Notes: generated by a model from the letters alone, not told the origin. DNA of 64,000 nt from Erwinia tasmaniensis Et1/99 (GCF_000026185.1 NC_010694.1:372001-436000); one strand, 5' to 3'; positions 1 to 10,375 are shown, counted from the stretch's first letter. Made by a program: numbers and translations.

Positions 1-374
1 TAATATCTGAATAAATTTGACTTCAGCTGGTACAAATTATCCGATAGTGAGTGAGAAAAATTTAAAAGCTGAGTCTGTGATGGTGTTGAAGCTCTCTGAG
101 CAGTACCTTTGCATAACAAAATAAGTAGCATAATGAAAAAAACAGTATGAAGTTATTTCAAAAATTGTCAGTTTACATTGATGCAATACCTTTAATCATA
201 AGATATTTAAATCAATTGCATGTGGTGCGCTCGGCCATTATGCCGTCAAATTATGGTTTTTAGCCCAATAAGGGGTCTTTATGGAACCGATTCCGGCGGG
301 AACAGATTAACTAAACTTTATGGAGAAATCCTGTTGTATTCTTATGCTGAACCAAATTTATGGAGCCCTGGTTT
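1..374. other. AT-rich gene-free leader upstream of mtgA
   Basis: No gene of recognisable family was found here on either strand. The stretch is clearly more AT-rich than the genes beside it. It holds three copies of the octamer TTTATGGA starting at 278, 317 and 357, about 40 bp apart. It also holds two small ATG-started frames (281-310, and 320-394, the latter overlapping the mtgA start out of frame). In E. coli elbB and the ArcZ small RNA lie upstream of mtgA; I see neither here. Confidence 0.6.
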
Positions 375-1100
375 ATGAGCCGCCGTCAAAATAGCAGGCT
401 GGCACGCATTAAGACCTGGTTCTTCCGTTTGTTGCTGGGCATGGTGGGCCTGTGGCTAAGCGGCATAGTGATTTTTGCCTTTGTACCGATACCGTTTTCT
501 GCCGTTATGGCGGAGCGCCAGCTGGGAGCCTGGTTTAGCGGCGACTTCCGTTATATTGCTCACTCTGATTGGGTGGGGATGCCGGAAATTTCTCCGTGGA
601 TGGCGCTGGCGGTGATTGCCTCCGAAGATCAGCATTTCCCCACTCATTGGGGATTTGACGTTGTGGCCATTCAGTCGGTTCTGGACGGTGAGGGCAAGAA
701 AAAAGCTATGCGTGGTGCTTCGACGTTATCGCAGCAAACGGCGAAAAATGTCTTCCTGTGGGATGGGCGCAGCTGGGTTCGTAAAGGGCTGGAAGCCGGA
801 TTGACGCTGGGCATTGAGACCGTCTGGAGCAAACGCCGTATTCTTACCGTTTATCTTAACGTTGCTGAAATGGGCAATGGCATTTTCGGCGTGGAGGCGG
901 CGGCGCAGCGTTATTTCCATAAGCCTGCCGGCCGTCTGACGGCTTCTGAGGCGGCGCTGTTGGCGGCTGTTTTGCCTAACCCCGTGCTTTTCAGAGCCGA
1001 TGCGCCGTCTGCTTATGTGCGCCAGCGCCAGCAATGGATCCTACGTCAAATGCGCCAGTTAGGCGGGGAGGATTTTTTGCGGCAACATAAATTGCGATGA
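375..1100 (+). CDS. mtgA: Monofunctional peptidoglycan glycosyltransferase MtgA
   Basis: Polymerises lipid II into glycan strands at the periplasmic face of the inner membrane, without a transpeptidase domain. The 241-residue product has one N-terminal membrane segment (about residues 13-36), then the GT51 fold with the motif [12 protein letters not shown] (catalytic Glu in SEDQ) and the [13 protein letters not shown] block. I chose ATG 375 rather than ATG 360 because the distance from this Met to the conserved PFSAVM motif equals that in E. coli MtgA (242 aa). Neither start has a good Shine-Dalgarno sequence. It stands alone, convergent with npr. Confidence 0.95.
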   Translation: MSRRQNSRLARIKTWFFRLLLGMVGLWLSGIVIFAFVPIPFSAVMAERQLGAWFSGDFRYIAHSDWVGMPEISPWMALAVIASEDQHFPTHWGFDVVAIQSVLDGEGKKKAMRGASTLSQQTAKNVFLWDGRSWVRKGLEAGLTLGIETVWSKRRILTVYLNVAEMGNGIFGVEAAAQRYFHKPAGRLTASEAALLAAVLPNPVLFRADAPSAYVRQRQQWILRQMRQLGGEDFLRQHKLR

Positions 1101-1172
1101 AAATTATCGCTGTCATGTAGAAGCGCTGTAGCGAGAAGGCTGACTGAAAAATGCCAGCCGCTTATTTTCGGA

Positions 1173-1445
1173 TCACTCTTCGTCAAAGCCTGCGTTAAAC
1201 AGGTCAACCACCGCAGCCAGTGCTTTTTCTTCCTCCGGCCCGCTGGCCTCCACCTCAATATGGCCACCTTTAGCCGAGTCAAGCATCAGCAGGGCGATCA
1301 CGCTGCTCGCTTCAGCTTCAGTACCGCTCTCGTTGCGCAGCAGCACTTCAGCATCAAAGCTTTGTACCAACTCGAACAGCTTCATCGCTGGGCGGGCGTG
1401 CATGCCTAACTTATTTTTTATCTCAACCGTTTGTTTTATGCTCAT
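1173..1445 (-). CDS. npr: Phosphocarrier protein NPr of the nitrogen PTS
   Basis: HPr-like carrier that passes phosphate from PtsP (EI-Ntr) to PtsN (EIIA-Ntr). It has 90 residues, the usual length, with the active-site histidine at position 16 in the motif GMHARPA and a regulatory Ser in the SSVIALL segment. Its ATG overlaps the rapZ stop codon by four bases, so translation is probably coupled. It is the last gene of the leftward rpoN-side cluster (rpoN, hpf, ptsN, rapZ, npr). The assignment is firm from length, motif and context. Confidence 0.97.
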   Translation of the reverse strand: MSIKQTVEIKNKLGMHARPAMKLFELVQSFDAEVLLRNESGTEAEASSVIALLMLDSAKGGHIEVEASGPEEEKALAAVVDLFNAGFDEE

Positions 1446-2296
1446 GATCTGCGTTTTTCCAGCGTACGATGACGAGACTGCACGTTTTTACCGCGCGAAC
1501 GGAAATAGTCTGCCAGCTGCTCTGCAATGTACACCGAGCGGTGTTTGCCACCGGTACAGCCTATGGCCACGGTAAGATAGCTGCGATTATTGGTTTCCAG
1601 CATCGGCAGCCACAGCTCCAGATAACTGCGCGTCTGATAAATGAAATTATGGACTTCAGTGTGACGATCGAGGAAGGCGGCAACGGGGCGATCGAGACCG
1701 GTCATCGGACGCAGCTTCGGGTCCCAGTGCGGGTTGGGTAAGAAACGGACGTCAAAGACGTAATCGGCATCGATGGGGATGCCATGCTTGAAGCCAAAAG
1801 ACTCGAATACCATCGTCAGTTCGCGTTCACGCTTGCCCAGCAGGCGGGTACGCAGCATTTCTGCCAGCTCATGGACCGACATTTCAGAGGTATCAATAAT
1901 CAGGTCGGCGCGGGAGCGTAGCGGCTCCAGCAGAACGTTTTCTTCATCGATAGCACTTTCCAGCGACAAATTTTTGCTGGAAAGAGGATGGAGACGGCGG
2001 GTATCGCTGTAACGTCGGATTAGGGTATTGCGATCGGCATCAAGAAACAGCAGCTGCGGCGAGAAGCTATCGGGCAGGCTGGTCAGGGCATTTTCGAATA
2101 CTTCCGGAGACTCCGGCATGTTGCGCACGTCAATGCTTACCGCAGCCGACATGTTGCGTTCCGCCAGCGAATGCGCCAGATCGGGCAGCAAGACTACCGG
2201 GAGGTTATCCACGCAGTAGAAGCCCATATCCTCAAGGGCTCGCAGCGCCACTGATTTTCCTGAGCCTGAACGACCGCTAACGATCATCAGCACCAT
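1442..2296 (-). CDS. rapZ: RNase adaptor protein RapZ
   Basis: Binds the small RNA GlmZ and delivers it to RNase E, so controlling glucosamine-6-phosphate synthase output. The protein is 284 residues, as in E. coli. A Walker A motif GRSGSGKS is at residues 8-15. The C-terminal half carries the conserved [12 protein letters not shown] segment and a basic C-terminus ([11 protein letters not shown]) of the type that contacts RNA. It lies 195 bp downstream of ptsN, a longer gap than the one I remember in E. coli, and overlaps npr by ATGA. The substrate GlmZ is not in this window; glmM, in the same amino-sugar pathway, is at 27563. Confidence 0.97.
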   Translation of the reverse strand: MVLMIVSGRSGSGKSVALRALEDMGFYCVDNLPVVLLPDLAHSLAERNMSAAVSIDVRNMPESPEVFENALTSLPDSFSPQLLFLDADRNTLIRRYSDTRRLHPLSSKNLSLESAIDEENVLLEPLRSRADLIIDTSEMSVHELAEMLRTRLLGKRERELTMVFESFGFKHGIPIDADYVFDVRFLPNPHWDPKLRPMTGLDRPVAAFLDRHTEVHNFIYQTRSYLELWLPMLETNNRSYLTVAIGCTGGKHRSVYIAEQLADYFRSRGKNVQSRHRTLEKRRS

Positions 2297-2491
2297 TTCT
2301 TTTCCCCCGGTTTAGCCGTTTGCACCTTTGTGCCTGAAGTTGCAACAACATTTACTGTTCAATCCCAATACCGCCGGACCTTTGTCTCTACAAGATATAC
2401 GGGTAACAACAGCGTTGATATTGTTCGCCCTATGCCGTTCTGCCGTCGGCTTAATCGTTACAGCCATGATTTTGGCAGCATCATCTTGCAG

Positions 2492-2974
2492 TTACGTGTC
2501 AAGGTGATCTTCCGTGATGATTTGATATAGCTCTTCATCACTCCGGGCGGCGCGTAGACGGCGCAGCACGGTTTTATCTGCCAGACGTTTGGCTACCAGA
2601 GAAAGCGTGTGCAGGTGCGTCTTGCACTGATCTGCCGGCACCAGCAGAGCGAACAGTAGATCCACCGGCTGATTATCAATGGCATCAAAAGCAATAGGAC
2701 TTTCAAGGCGAATAAAGACGCCTACGGCGCGCAGAGTATCTTCTTCCAGCTTGCCGTGCGGGATGGCAATGCCATTACCGATACCGGTACTGCCCATTCT
2801 TTCGCGCGTCAGAATAGCATCAAAAATTATCTGTTGTGGCAGGTTGAGCTGTTTAGCCGCCAGTTCGCTGATAATTTCCAGTGCGCGTTTTTTGCTCTGG
2901 CAATGTACATCATTACGCGTGCAGCAGACGCTTAACACTGAGCCCAGTTCCAGTTTTAGATCATTGTTCATCAT
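2492..2974 (-). CDS. ptsN: Nitrogen-regulatory PTS enzyme IIA, PtsN
   Basis: Terminal acceptor of the PtsP-NPr phosphorelay. In E. coli it regulates potassium transport and other targets rather than sugar uptake. It has 160 residues (163 in E. coli). The phosphorylated histidine is His73 in AIPHGKLEED, and the GSTGIGNG and VDLLFALLVPAD segments of the PTS EIIA type 2 fold are intact. The start was chosen by collinearity with the E. coli N-terminus (MxNND). It sits between hpf and rapZ. Confidence 0.97.
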   Translation of the reverse strand: MMNNDLKLELGSVLSVCCTRNDVHCQSKKRALEIISELAAKQLNLPQQIIFDAILTRERMGSTGIGNGIAIPHGKLEEDTLRAVGVFIRLESPIAFDAIDNQPVDLLFALLVPADQCKTHLHTLSLVAKRLADKTVLRRLRAARSDEELYQIITEDHLDT

Positions 2975-3150
2975 AGTTTCACTTACTTATTCACTTCCAC
3001 GGGCGAATGGCGTTTTAGTCGCTTTAAATCAATAGGTTAATATTCATTAAAGAGTGACGGTCCGTCTTGTGAACAGCGAACGGACCGTCAAATTATTTCT
3101 ACCTGAACCCCTATCCTGGCGCTAAAAGATCACTCGGTGCTTAGTGAAAT

Positions 3151-3438
3151 TTAGTGTTGTTTTAGCTTGTCTTTATGTTTATTTAGCTGACGCGTCAGTT
3201 TATCAATGAGGCCGTCAATTGCCGCGTACATATCTTTTTCTTCCGAGGTGGCATGCAGCTCTCCGCCGTTTACATGCAGCGTGGCGTCTGCAATTTGCGT
3301 CACTTTTTCCACTTTTAAAACAATATAGACTTGGTTAATCCGGTCAAAATAGTGTTCCAGCTTGGCAAATTTAGCGGTAACAAACTCGCGCAGTGGTTCA
3401 GTGATTTCAACGTGTTGTCCAGTGATATTGAGCTGCAT
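3151..3438 (-). CDS. hpf: Ribosome hibernation promoting factor HPF
   Basis: Short-type HPF that binds the 30S decoding region in stationary phase and promotes 100S dimers. It has 95 residues, the short-form length, starting with MQLNITGQHVEIT and ending in a basic lysine/glutamine-rich tail. There is no C-terminal dimerisation domain, as expected for the E. coli type. It lies 22 bp downstream of rpoN, as in other enterobacteria, and is probably cotranscribed with rpoN and ptsN. Confidence 0.97.
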   Translation of the reverse strand: MQLNITGQHVEITEPLREFVTAKFAKLEHYFDRINQVYIVLKVEKVTQIADATLHVNGGELHATSEEKDMYAAIDGLIDKLTRQLNKHKDKLKQH

Positions 3439-3460
3439 AGTGTCTTCCTTCTCTGTTCGT

Positions 3461-4894
3461 TCAGACCAGCTGTTTACGTTGGTTTGATGGCGGGATGGAT
3501 AAAGACTCTCGGTATTTTGCCACAGTACGCCTGGCGACCATAATTCCCTGTTCGGAAAGCATGGAGGTGAGCTTGCTGTCGCTTAACGGTTTGGCGGGGT
3601 TTTCCGCCGAGACTAATTTTTTCACCAGCGCACGAATGGCCGTAGACGAAGCTTCGCCTCCGCCTTCCGTGTTGACGTGGCTGGAGAAAAAATACTTGAG
3701 TTCAAAAATACCGCGCGGGCTGTGCAGGTACTTTTGCGTGGTGACACGCGAAATCGTTGACTCGTGCATCTCGACCGCGCTGGCGATATCTGCCAGCACC
3801 ATCGGGCGCATAAACTCTTCACCCTGCTCAAAAAAAGCCTGCTGCCGATCAACGATGCAGCGGGTCACTTTCAGCAGGGTATCGTTCCGGCTTTCCAGGC
3901 TTTTGATCAGCCACTTCGCCTCCTGCAGGTTACTGCGGATAAACTGCGAGTCGCTATCATTGCGCGAACTTGAGCCAAGAGAAGCGTAATGCTGATTGAT
4001 TTTCAGGCGTGGCACGCTGTCAGCATTGAGCTCAACCGCCCAGCGATTGCTGATTTTACGCACCAATACGTCAGGGATGACATACTCAGGTTCCTGTGTA
4101 TTAATCGACTGACCGGGCCTGGGGTCGAGCGTCTGGATCAGCTGCATCGCGCTTTTCAGCACGTCTTCTTTCAGGCGCGTGACGCGCATCAGGCTGCGAA
4201 AATCGTGGTTTGCCAGCAGATCGAGATGCTCGCTGACAATCAGGCGCGCCTCTTTGAGGAAAGGATAGTCATGGGCGAATTGCGATAGCTGCACCAGCAG
4301 GCAATCGCGCAGATCGCGGGCGCAGACGCCGATGGGATCAAAACGCTGCACGCGCTTGAGCACCGCTTCGATTTCATCGGGTGCCAGCTCGTCGTTACCC
4401 ATGCTGTCGAGGATTTCCTCCAGTGAAATCGTCAGATAGCCGGTATCATCAACGGCATCGACAATCGACGTTGCAATCGCCCGGTCGGTATCGCTAAAGG
4501 GCGTCAGCTCGACCTGCCACATCAGATAATCCTGTAGCGTCTGCGTGGTTTCCCCCTGGTAGACGGGCAGTTCATCGTCATGATAGTCAGTGCCCGTTCC
4601 AGAAGGCGTACCCGCCGTGTAGATCTCATCCCAGGTGGCATCCAGCGGCAGCTCTTCCGGCATATCCTTCTGTTCCAGCGCTTCCCTGGTATCCAGCGCC
4701 TCGGTTTCCTGATATTCGCGGCTGTCGACCTCTTCATGAAGATCGGTCTGTTCAAGCAACGGGTTACTTTCCAGCGCCAGCTGAATTTCTTGTTGTAGTT
4801 CAAGCGTCGAGAGCTGCAACAGGCGAATGGCCTGCTGCAACTGTGGCGTCATGGCAAGCTGTTGGCTTAGCCGGAGTTGTAAACCTTGCTTCAT
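3461..4894 (-). CDS. rpoN: RNA polymerase sigma-54 factor RpoN
   Basis: Alternative sigma factor for -24/-12 promoters that need AAA+ enhancer-binding activators. The protein is 477 residues, the same as E. coli. The Gln-rich region I starts the protein ([18 protein letters not shown]), an acidic region II lies at about 50-115, and the RpoN box [10 protein letters not shown] is at residues 454-463, close to the C-terminus. In Erwinia species sigma-54 is known to drive hrpL transcription together with HrpS. This gene would therefore lie upstream of the type III regulon if the organism has one; the effector candidate at 55904 suggests it does. Confidence 0.98.
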   Translation of the reverse strand: MKQGLQLRLSQQLAMTPQLQQAIRLLQLSTLELQQEIQLALESNPLLEQTDLHEEVDSREYQETEALDTREALEQKDMPEELPLDATWDEIYTAGTPSGTGTDYHDDELPVYQGETTQTLQDYLMWQVELTPFSDTDRAIATSIVDAVDDTGYLTISLEEILDSMGNDELAPDEIEAVLKRVQRFDPIGVCARDLRDCLLVQLSQFAHDYPFLKEARLIVSEHLDLLANHDFRSLMRVTRLKEDVLKSAMQLIQTLDPRPGQSINTQEPEYVIPDVLVRKISNRWAVELNADSVPRLKINQHYASLGSSSRNDSDSQFIRSNLQEAKWLIKSLESRNDTLLKVTRCIVDRQQAFFEQGEEFMRPMVLADIASAVEMHESTISRVTTQKYLHSPRGIFELKYFFSSHVNTEGGGEASSTAIRALVKKLVSAENPAKPLSDSKLTSMLSEQGIMVARRTVAKYRESLSIPPSNQRKQLV

Positions 4895-4942
4895 ATTCAG
4901 GATGCTTATTCCCCAGAAATCGTACCTAAGGTGAACACCTTA

Positions 4943-5668
4943 TCAGAGTCTGAACTCTTCACCTAAATAGACACGCTTCACCTGCTCATCGGCCAGGACC
5001 GCTTCCGGTGTACCGTGGGCGATTAAGTGCCCCTGGCTGACGATATAGGCACGTTCACAGACCGCCAGCGTCTCACGGACGTTATGGTCAGTGATCAGTA
5101 CGCCCAGGCCGCTGTCACGCAGATGTTCAATAATTTTTTTTATATCAATAACGGAGATTGGGTCGACTCCGGCGAAAGGCTCATCTAACAGGATAAACTT
5201 CGGATTGGCGGCCAGCGCGCGGGCAATTTCCACACGGCGGCGCTCTCCCCCAGACAGCGCCTGGCCCAGGCTGTTGCGCAGGTGCTCAATATTGAACTCT
5301 GCCAGCAGTTCGTTCGCGCGATCTTCGTGTTGTTCTTTGGTGAGATCTTCACGGATTTGCAGGACCGCCATCAAATTGTCGTAAACGCTAAGACGACGAA
5401 AAATAGAGGCTTCCTGCGGTAGATAGCCGATCCCCCGGCGCGCGCGCGCGTGCAGCGGCAGAATGCTGATATCCTCGTCATCAATCACGATGCGCCCCGC
5501 GTCGCGCGGCACGATGCCTACAACCATATAAAATGTTGTTGTTTTGCCCGCCCCGTTAGGGCCAAGCAGGCCAACGATTTCGCCAGACTTAACCTGCAGG
5601 CTGACATCTTCAACCACACGGCGGCCCTTGTAGGCCTTCGCCAGGTTTTCTGCAATTAAGGTTGCCAT
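4943..5668 (-). CDS. lptB: LPS export ABC ATPase LptB
   Basis: Cytoplasmic ATPase of the LptB2FG transporter that extracts LPS from the inner membrane. It has 241 residues. Walker A is GPNGAGKT at 36-43, followed by the Q-loop, the signature LSGGERRR, and Walker [14 protein letters not shown] with the catalytic Glu. It lies 5 bp after lptA and 48 bp before rpoN. Its membrane partners lptF and lptG are at the far end of this window (62161 onward). Confidence 0.98.
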   Translation of the reverse strand: MATLIAENLAKAYKGRRVVEDVSLQVKSGEIVGLLGPNGAGKTTTFYMVVGIVPRDAGRIVIDDEDISILPLHARARRGIGYLPQEASIFRRLSVYDNLMAVLQIREDLTKEQHEDRANELLAEFNIEHLRNSLGQALSGGERRRVEIARALAANPKFILLDEPFAGVDPISVIDIKKIIEHLRDSGLGVLITDHNVRETLAVCERAYIVSQGHLIAHGTPEAVLADEQVKRVYLGEEFRL

Positions 5669-5673
5669 ATTTG

Positions 5674-6222
5674 TTAATTACTCTTCTTCTGACCGTTGGA
5701 CGGTGAGTTTTTGTCCTGCAGCTGTGATGGCACCAGCACCGTGGTAACGCGTTTGCCGGTGTTACCGAAGGCCTGCATTTTCTGCTCTTTAACCAGGTAA
5801 GTAATGCGATCGCCCTTCACATTGCTGTCGAGCTGTTCGAGATAGGCGCCGCCGGTTAACTCGACCAAATCTTTTGCCAACTCATAATGCATTTTCTGAG
5901 CATGGCCCTGAACCGGTTTACCGTTATCCTGCATTTGGTAAAACGTTGCAGGATTCCCATAGGCGTCCACGATGGTTTTTTTACTGTCGCCGCCCGGACG
6001 CGTCACCACCACTTTGTCCGCCGTGATTTTGATGCTGCCCTGGGTCACCACCACCTTGCCCGTGAAGGTTGCCACGTTACCCTGCATATCCAGCGCCTGG
6101 TTCTCTGAATCTACGTTGACGGGTTTGCTGGAGTCGTCGGTCAGCGCCAGTACCGGAACGCTAATCGCCAGCAACAGGCTGGCCGTCAGGAGTTTAATGC
6201 TGTTGTTCATTTTGAATTTCAT
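5674..6222 (-). CDS. lptA: Periplasmic LPS-bridge protein LptA
   Basis: Periplasmic OstA/LptA beta-jellyroll protein that forms the bridge carrying LPS to the outer membrane. I start at ATG 6222, seven codons inside the longest frame, because MKFKMNN begins a normal signal peptide (basic start, hydrophobic core to about residue 26, cleavage after VLA) and matches E. coli LptA. This gives 182 residues against 185. The start lies inside the 3' end of lptC (29-bp overlap), as in E. coli. The core [18 protein letters not shown] is conserved and the C-terminus is lysine/asparagine-rich. Confidence 0.95.
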   Translation of the reverse strand: MKFKMNNSIKLLTASLLLAISVPVLALTDDSSKPVNVDSENQALDMQGNVATFTGKVVVTQGSIKITADKVVVTRPGGDSKKTIVDAYGNPATFYQMQDNGKPVQGHAQKMHYELAKDLVELTGGAYLEQLDSNVKGDRITYLVKEQKMQAFGNTGKRVTTVLVPSQLQDKNSPSNGQKKSN

Positions 6223-6769
6223 AAGATGTTTTGACCTTTTCAATCAACTCGGCAGTTTTGTTCCGCAAATTTCCACGCATCTTCATGCCGGTAGAGTTAA
6301 AGCTCCGGCCATAAAGCGTTACCCGATCCTCTGAAGTGACATCTTGGGTCGTCAGGTTAACCTGCGCGTTGTCCGTTTTAATCCGCTCAAGCTGTGCATC
6401 CTGAGTCAGGCTATCCACCTGCACATGCCCGTAGAGATACAACATCCGATCGTTAGTGAGTTTGGCTTTATCAGCACGGACCGACCAGGACGGCACCTTA
6501 TTCTCATCGTATGTCGTCAGCACCGGGTTATCAAACCAGCTTACCGCATCGGTAGCGTAATAGGTCGCTTTGTCAGAAACCAGCTTATAACTGATGACGC
6601 CCGTGGGGCTGTAGATCAACGTATGTGAATTGTCGCTCATATACGTCGGTTCATTTTCACCGCTGGTTGCGGTATCTTGACCACCGTCATTGCCCGTCAG
6701 GTTCCAACCAATTAATACTATCGCGATCGCCGCCAGTATTAGCGTCATCCAGCGTCTTGTTTTGCTCAT
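6194..6769 (-). CDS. lptC: LPS transport protein LptC
   Basis: Bitopic inner-membrane protein that receives LPS from LptB2FG and hands it to LptA. It has 191 residues, identical in length to E. coli. A single N-terminal membrane helix (about residues 7-25) is followed by a periplasmic LptC/OstA jellyroll. It overlaps kdsC upstream by 4 bp and lptA downstream by 29 bp, which fits a translationally coupled kdsC-lptC-lptA-lptB unit. Confidence 0.97.
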   Translation of the reverse strand: MSKTRRWMTLILAAIAIVLIGWNLTGNDGGQDTATSGENEPTYMSDNSHTLIYSPTGVISYKLVSDKATYYATDAVSWFDNPVLTTYDENKVPSWSVRADKAKLTNDRMLYLYGHVQVDSLTQDAQLERIKTDNAQVNLTTQDVTSEDRVTLYGRSFNSTGMKMRGNLRNKTAELIEKVKTSYEIQNEQQH

Positions 6770-7332
6770 ACAGACTGCCCTATAGCCGTTTCAAACTTAC
6801 CTTGTGCCATTAAAATCAGGTCACAAATTTCGCGCACCGCTCCTCGCCCACCGGCGATCCGCGTCACGTAGTCAGCGCGGGGCAGGAGGATGGGATGCGC
6901 ATCTGCAACCGTCACGCTCAGACCCACCTCGGCCATAACCGGCCAGTCGATAAGGTCGTCACCAATGTAAGCCACCTGGTGAGCGTCGAGTGCCAGTGTA
7001 TCCAGAAGTTCACGGAAGGCCAAAAGCTTATCTGACTGCCCTTGATAAAGATGGGTAATTCCCAGCGTGGCGCAGCGATCCTCCAGCAGTTTGGCTTTGC
7101 GCCCGGTAATAATGGCCACTTCTATTCCCGACGTCAGCAGGCAGCGAATACCGTAGCCGTCGCGCACGTTAAAGCCTTTGAGCTCTTCGCCGTTGTTACC
7201 CTGATAAATCACGCCGTCCGACATCACGCCGTCCACATCGCAGATTAACAGTTTAATGTGCTGTGCTTTGGCGAGCACCTGGTGGTTTACCGGCCCGTAA
7301 CAGGTGTCGGCGGTCGTTGCTGGATGACTCAT
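6766..7332 (-). CDS. kdsC: KDO-8-phosphate phosphatase KdsC
   Basis: Hydrolyses 3-deoxy-D-manno-octulosonate 8-phosphate to KDO, a step in LPS inner-core synthesis. The 188-residue HAD-superfamily protein has no cap domain. The nucleophile motif is CDVDGVMSDG (Asp32 and Asp34), and the later acidic motif is YIGDDLIDWPVM. It lies between kdsD (18-bp gap) and lptC (4-bp overlap). Confidence 0.97.
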   Translation of the reverse strand: MSHPATTADTCYGPVNHQVLAKAQHIKLLICDVDGVMSDGVIYQGNNGEELKGFNVRDGYGIRCLLTSGIEVAIITGRKAKLLEDRCATLGITHLYQGQSDKLLAFRELLDTLALDAHQVAYIGDDLIDWPVMAEVGLSVTVADAHPILLPRADYVTRIAGGRGAVREICDLILMAQGKFETAIGQSV

Positions 7333-7350
7333 TATTCTTCGCTTCCTTGA

Positions 7351-8340
7351 TTAAACTACGCCAGCGCGCAGCATGTCGTGCATATGGATCACGCCAAGTA
7401 GCCGATCGTTCTCAGCGACCATGACGCAGGTAATATTCCGGGTTTGCATCAGGTTCAGTGCATCCACTGCCAGCGTGCCAGGCCGGACGCGAATGCCGCC
7501 TGGGGTCATCACGCTTTCGATACTGGCGTGCTGAATATTAATGCCCATATCAAAGACGCGGCGTAAATCACCATCGGTGAAGATACCTTCTATTCGCATC
7601 GAATCGTCGCAAATAACCGTCATCCCCATGTTCTTTTGCGTGATCTCAAGCAGGGCATCACGCAGTGAAGCATCGCGGCCAACGTGTGGCATATCGTTGC
7701 CGCAGTGCATGATATCATCAACGCGCAGTAGCAGCTTGCGCCCCAGCGCGCCACCGGGATGGGAAAGCGCAAAGTCTTCTTGGGTAAAACCTCGCGCTTT
7801 TAAAAGCGCAACGGCGAGCGCATCCCCCATGACCAGCGTGGCGGTCGTGCTGGTGGTCGGTGCCAGGCCGAGCGGGCAGGCCTCTTGCGGGACTTTAACA
7901 CACAGATGGATATCTGCGGCGCGCCCCATTGAGCTGTCTGGCCGGCTGGAGAGGCAGATTAATGTCACATGCCGCCGCTTCAGCACCGGGATCAGTGCCA
8001 AAATCTCTGAAGACTCGCCGGAATTGGAAATGGCAATCACCACATCGTCTGGGGCAACCATGCCCAAATCGCCGTGGCTGGCTTCAGCGGGATGGACAAA
8101 AAAAGCGGGCGTTCCGGTACTGGCAAAGGTGGCGGCAATTTTTTTACCTATGTGTCCTGATTTGCCCATTCCCATGACGACGACCTTGCCGCGACAGCGA
8201 TAAATCAGATTGCAGGTCTGGGTAAAATCGTCATTGATGTACCGATCGAGCTGTTCCAGCCCTTCACGTTCAATCCGCAGTACCTCTTTCCCAGCCTGTT
8301 GAAAATCAAAGTCGCTTTCGCTAGCGAGATGCGTCATCAT
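7351..8340 (-). CDS. kdsD: Arabinose-5-phosphate isomerase KdsD
   Basis: Converts ribulose 5-phosphate to arabinose 5-phosphate, the first committed step to KDO. It has an N-terminal SIS domain (about 35-185, with GMGKSGHIGKK and ISNSGESSE) followed by two CBS domains (about 205-329). At 329 residues it matches the family. Two consecutive ATG codons (8340 and 8337) are possible starts. The first has the better-spaced Shine-Dalgarno AAGGA, while the second gives the exact E. coli length of 328. It is followed by kdsC. Confidence 0.97.
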   Translation of the reverse strand: MMTHLASESDFDFQQAGKEVLRIEREGLEQLDRYINDDFTQTCNLIYRCRGKVVVMGMGKSGHIGKKIAATFASTGTPAFFVHPAEASHGDLGMVAPDDVVIAISNSGESSEILALIPVLKRRHVTLICLSSRPDSSMGRAADIHLCVKVPQEACPLGLAPTTSTTATLVMGDALAVALLKARGFTQEDFALSHPGGALGRKLLLRVDDIMHCGNDMPHVGRDASLRDALLEITQKNMGMTVICDDSMRIEGIFTDGDLRRVFDMGINIQHASIESVMTPGGIRVRPGTLAVDALNLMQTRNITCVMVAENDRLLGVIHMHDMLRAGVV

Positions 8341-8352
8341 TCTTGAGTCCTT

Positions 8353-9333
8353 TTACCAGAAGGTCACTGAGGGGCATTGGTAGAGTATGCCCACCCAAAA
8401 GATAAATCCGCACAGCAGCAGCGCGCCTGCCAGCCGTCCTATGCGGCGACTACGCTGCAAACAGATCAGCGTAAACGCTGCGCTGACACCGAGCATGACC
8501 CAGTAGTCACGGGCGAAAGCCGCAGCATAGAAGGTGCCGGGATGTAATAATGCCGGAATGCCCAGCACGATAGCCAAATTATAAATATTAGACCCGATCA
8601 GGTTGCCGATAGCGATATCATCTTCGCCTTTCAGCGCCCCGGCAATCACCGTAGCCAGCTCAGGCAGGCTGGTGCCGACAGAAATAATCGTCAGTCCGAT
8701 AACCAGTTCGCTGACCCCAAGGTAGTCGGCGATCACCGTGGCGTTATCGATCACCATGCTTGTCGACATCGGCAGTACGATCAGCGCAACCGCTAACCAC
8801 AGAAAGGCAACCGTGTTGCCTTTATCATCGCGCGGCAGTTCGGCGAGCTGTTCGCGGGTAAACGAATCATTATTTTCGTGCTCTGCACGGCGGGCGATTT
8901 TAATAATAAACAGCAGGTAGATAACCGCTATCGCGATCAGCGCCAGGCCATCACCGCGGCTCAGCTGGTTATCAAACAGGATAAATCCACATAACAGGGT
9001 TACCAGCAGCATTAGCGGCAGTTCGCGGCGAATCAAATTAGAATGCACCGTCAACGGGTGCAGCAGAGCCGCACCTCCGAGGATCAACAAAATATTCGTG
9101 ATATTTGATCCCAATGCCGTTCCGATGGCGATATCCATCTGCCCGCGTGTGGCGGCAGAGAAAGAGACAATCATTTCCGGTAACGAGGTTCCGATTCCCA
9201 CCACGGTCATGCCGATAATCAGGGGAGGGATACCCAGAGAGCGGCATAAAATAGCTGCGCTGAACACCAGACGGTCGGCACCGTAAACCAGTAAGACTAA
9301 ACCGATAATCAATAGTGCTGTAGCAACGAGCAT
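8353..9333 (-). CDS. yrbG: Putative sodium/calcium exchanger YrbG
   Basis: Inner-membrane protein of the CaCA cation/calcium exchanger family; the physiological substrate is not established. It has 326 residues with about ten hydrophobic segments. Each half contains the alpha-repeat signature, GIGTSLPE...GTALGSNITNI in the first and SVGTSLPELAT...GNLIGSNIYN in the second. I use ATG 9333, which has AAAGGAC upstream and matches the 325-residue E. coli protein; the 16 extra codons upstream look spurious. It is first in the leftward kds-lpt block and divergent from mlaF. Confidence 0.93.
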   Translation of the reverse strand: MLVATALLIIGLVLLVYGADRLVFSAAILCRSLGIPPLIIGMTVVGIGTSLPEMIVSFSAATRGQMDIAIGTALGSNITNILLILGGAALLHPLTVHSNLIRRELPLMLLVTLLCGFILFDNQLSRGDGLALIAIAVIYLLFIIKIARRAEHENNDSFTREQLAELPRDDKGNTVAFLWLAVALIVLPMSTSMVIDNATVIADYLGVSELVIGLTIISVGTSLPELATVIAGALKGEDDIAIGNLIGSNIYNLAIVLGIPALLHPGTFYAAAFARDYWVMLGVSAAFTLICLQRSRRIGRLAGALLLCGFIFWVGILYQCPSVTFW

Positions 9334-9555
9334 GGATGTCCTTTTAATTCGGGTATAATCGACGGCTGCCGTATACCACACAGATTACGGTCATTTTGGT
9401 GGCAGTGATTTTGACGGTGTCTAAGCAAAAAGTAAAACTTATGGCAACTCAAGGTACATCTTATGCGGTAAGTTTCTGTAAAAGTGTTCATCACCTGGGG
9501 TAATACGTTACCATCGGGGGTAAATTAATCGCTAAGAATAAGGGTCGAGGTAACT

Positions 9556-10368
9556 ATGAGCCAGACGGGAACGAATCTGGTGGACGTCCGGGGCGTCAGC
9601 TTTTCCCGCGGCAATCGGTCGATTTTCGATAACATATCTCTTACGGTGCCGAAAGGAAAAGTCACTGCTATCATGGGTCCTTCCGGGATTGGAAAAACCA
9701 CGCTGCTACGCTTAATCGGTGGGCAGATCCCGCCTGATAGCGGAGAAATATGGTTCAACGGCCAAAATATTCCAACACTTTCCCGTTCCGCGCTGTACGA
9801 AGCGCGAAAAAAAATGAGCATGCTGTTCCAGTCGGGAGCGCTGTTCACCGATCTCAGCGTATTCGACAATGTGGCCTGGCCGCTGCGTGAGCACACTCGC
9901 TTGCCGGCCCCCTTGCTGCGTAGCACGGTCTTAATGAAGCTGGAGGCCGTTGGGCTGCGCGGCGCGGCCAATCTCAAACCTGCCGAGCTGTCTGGCGGTA
10001 TGGCGCGGCGCGCGGCGCTGGCGCGGGCGATCGCGCTGGAGCCGGATCTGATTATGTTCGACGAGCCTTTTGTTGGCCAGGACCCGATCACCATGGGCGT
10101 ATTGGTTAAGCTTATCGACGAACTCAATCATTCTTTAGGCGTGACCTGCATCGTCGTTTCTCACGATGTGCCTGAGGTGCTGAGCATTGCCGATTACGCC
10201 TATATTATTGCCGGGCAGAAAGTGATCGCGCAGGGAACGGCACCCGAGCTGCGTAAAAATGACGATGCCCGCGTGCGTCAGTTTATCGATGGGATTGCCG
10301 ACGGGCCGGTGCCATTCCGCTTCCCCGCTGGGGATTATTTGCAAGATTTAGTCGGCTCTGGGAGTTAA
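9556..10368 (+). CDS. mlaF: Mla phospholipid transporter ATPase MlaF
   Basis: ATPase of the MlaFEDB complex, which maintains outer-membrane lipid asymmetry by moving phospholipids between the membranes. It has 270 residues. Walker A GPSGIGKT is at 41-48, the signature is ELSGGMARR, Walker B is LIMFDEPF, and the switch His is in VVSHDVPE. The Mla-typical C-terminal extension that embraces a neighbouring subunit is present ([12 protein letters not shown]). It is first gene of mlaFEDCB, transcribed away from yrbG. Confidence 0.98.
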   Translation: MSQTGTNLVDVRGVSFSRGNRSIFDNISLTVPKGKVTAIMGPSGIGKTTLLRLIGGQIPPDSGEIWFNGQNIPTLSRSALYEARKKMSMLFQSGALFTDLSVFDNVAWPLREHTRLPAPLLRSTVLMKLEAVGLRGAANLKPAELSGGMARRAALARAIALEPDLIMFDEPFVGQDPITMGVLVKLIDELNHSLGVTCIVVSHDVPEVLSIADYAYIIAGQKVIAQGTAPELRKNDDARVRQFIDGIADGPVPFRFPAGDYLQDLVGSGS

Positions 10369-10375
10369 CACACTG

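Noticed and set aside
283..310. GGAACC upstream of mtgA as a second hrp box
   Set aside because: No CCAC-like half at the required 15-16-base spacing.
2297..2491. Possible small gene in the 195-bp rapZ-ptsN gap
   Set aside because: An open frame exists on the plus strand, but it overlaps ptsN antisense and lacks a ribosome-binding site.
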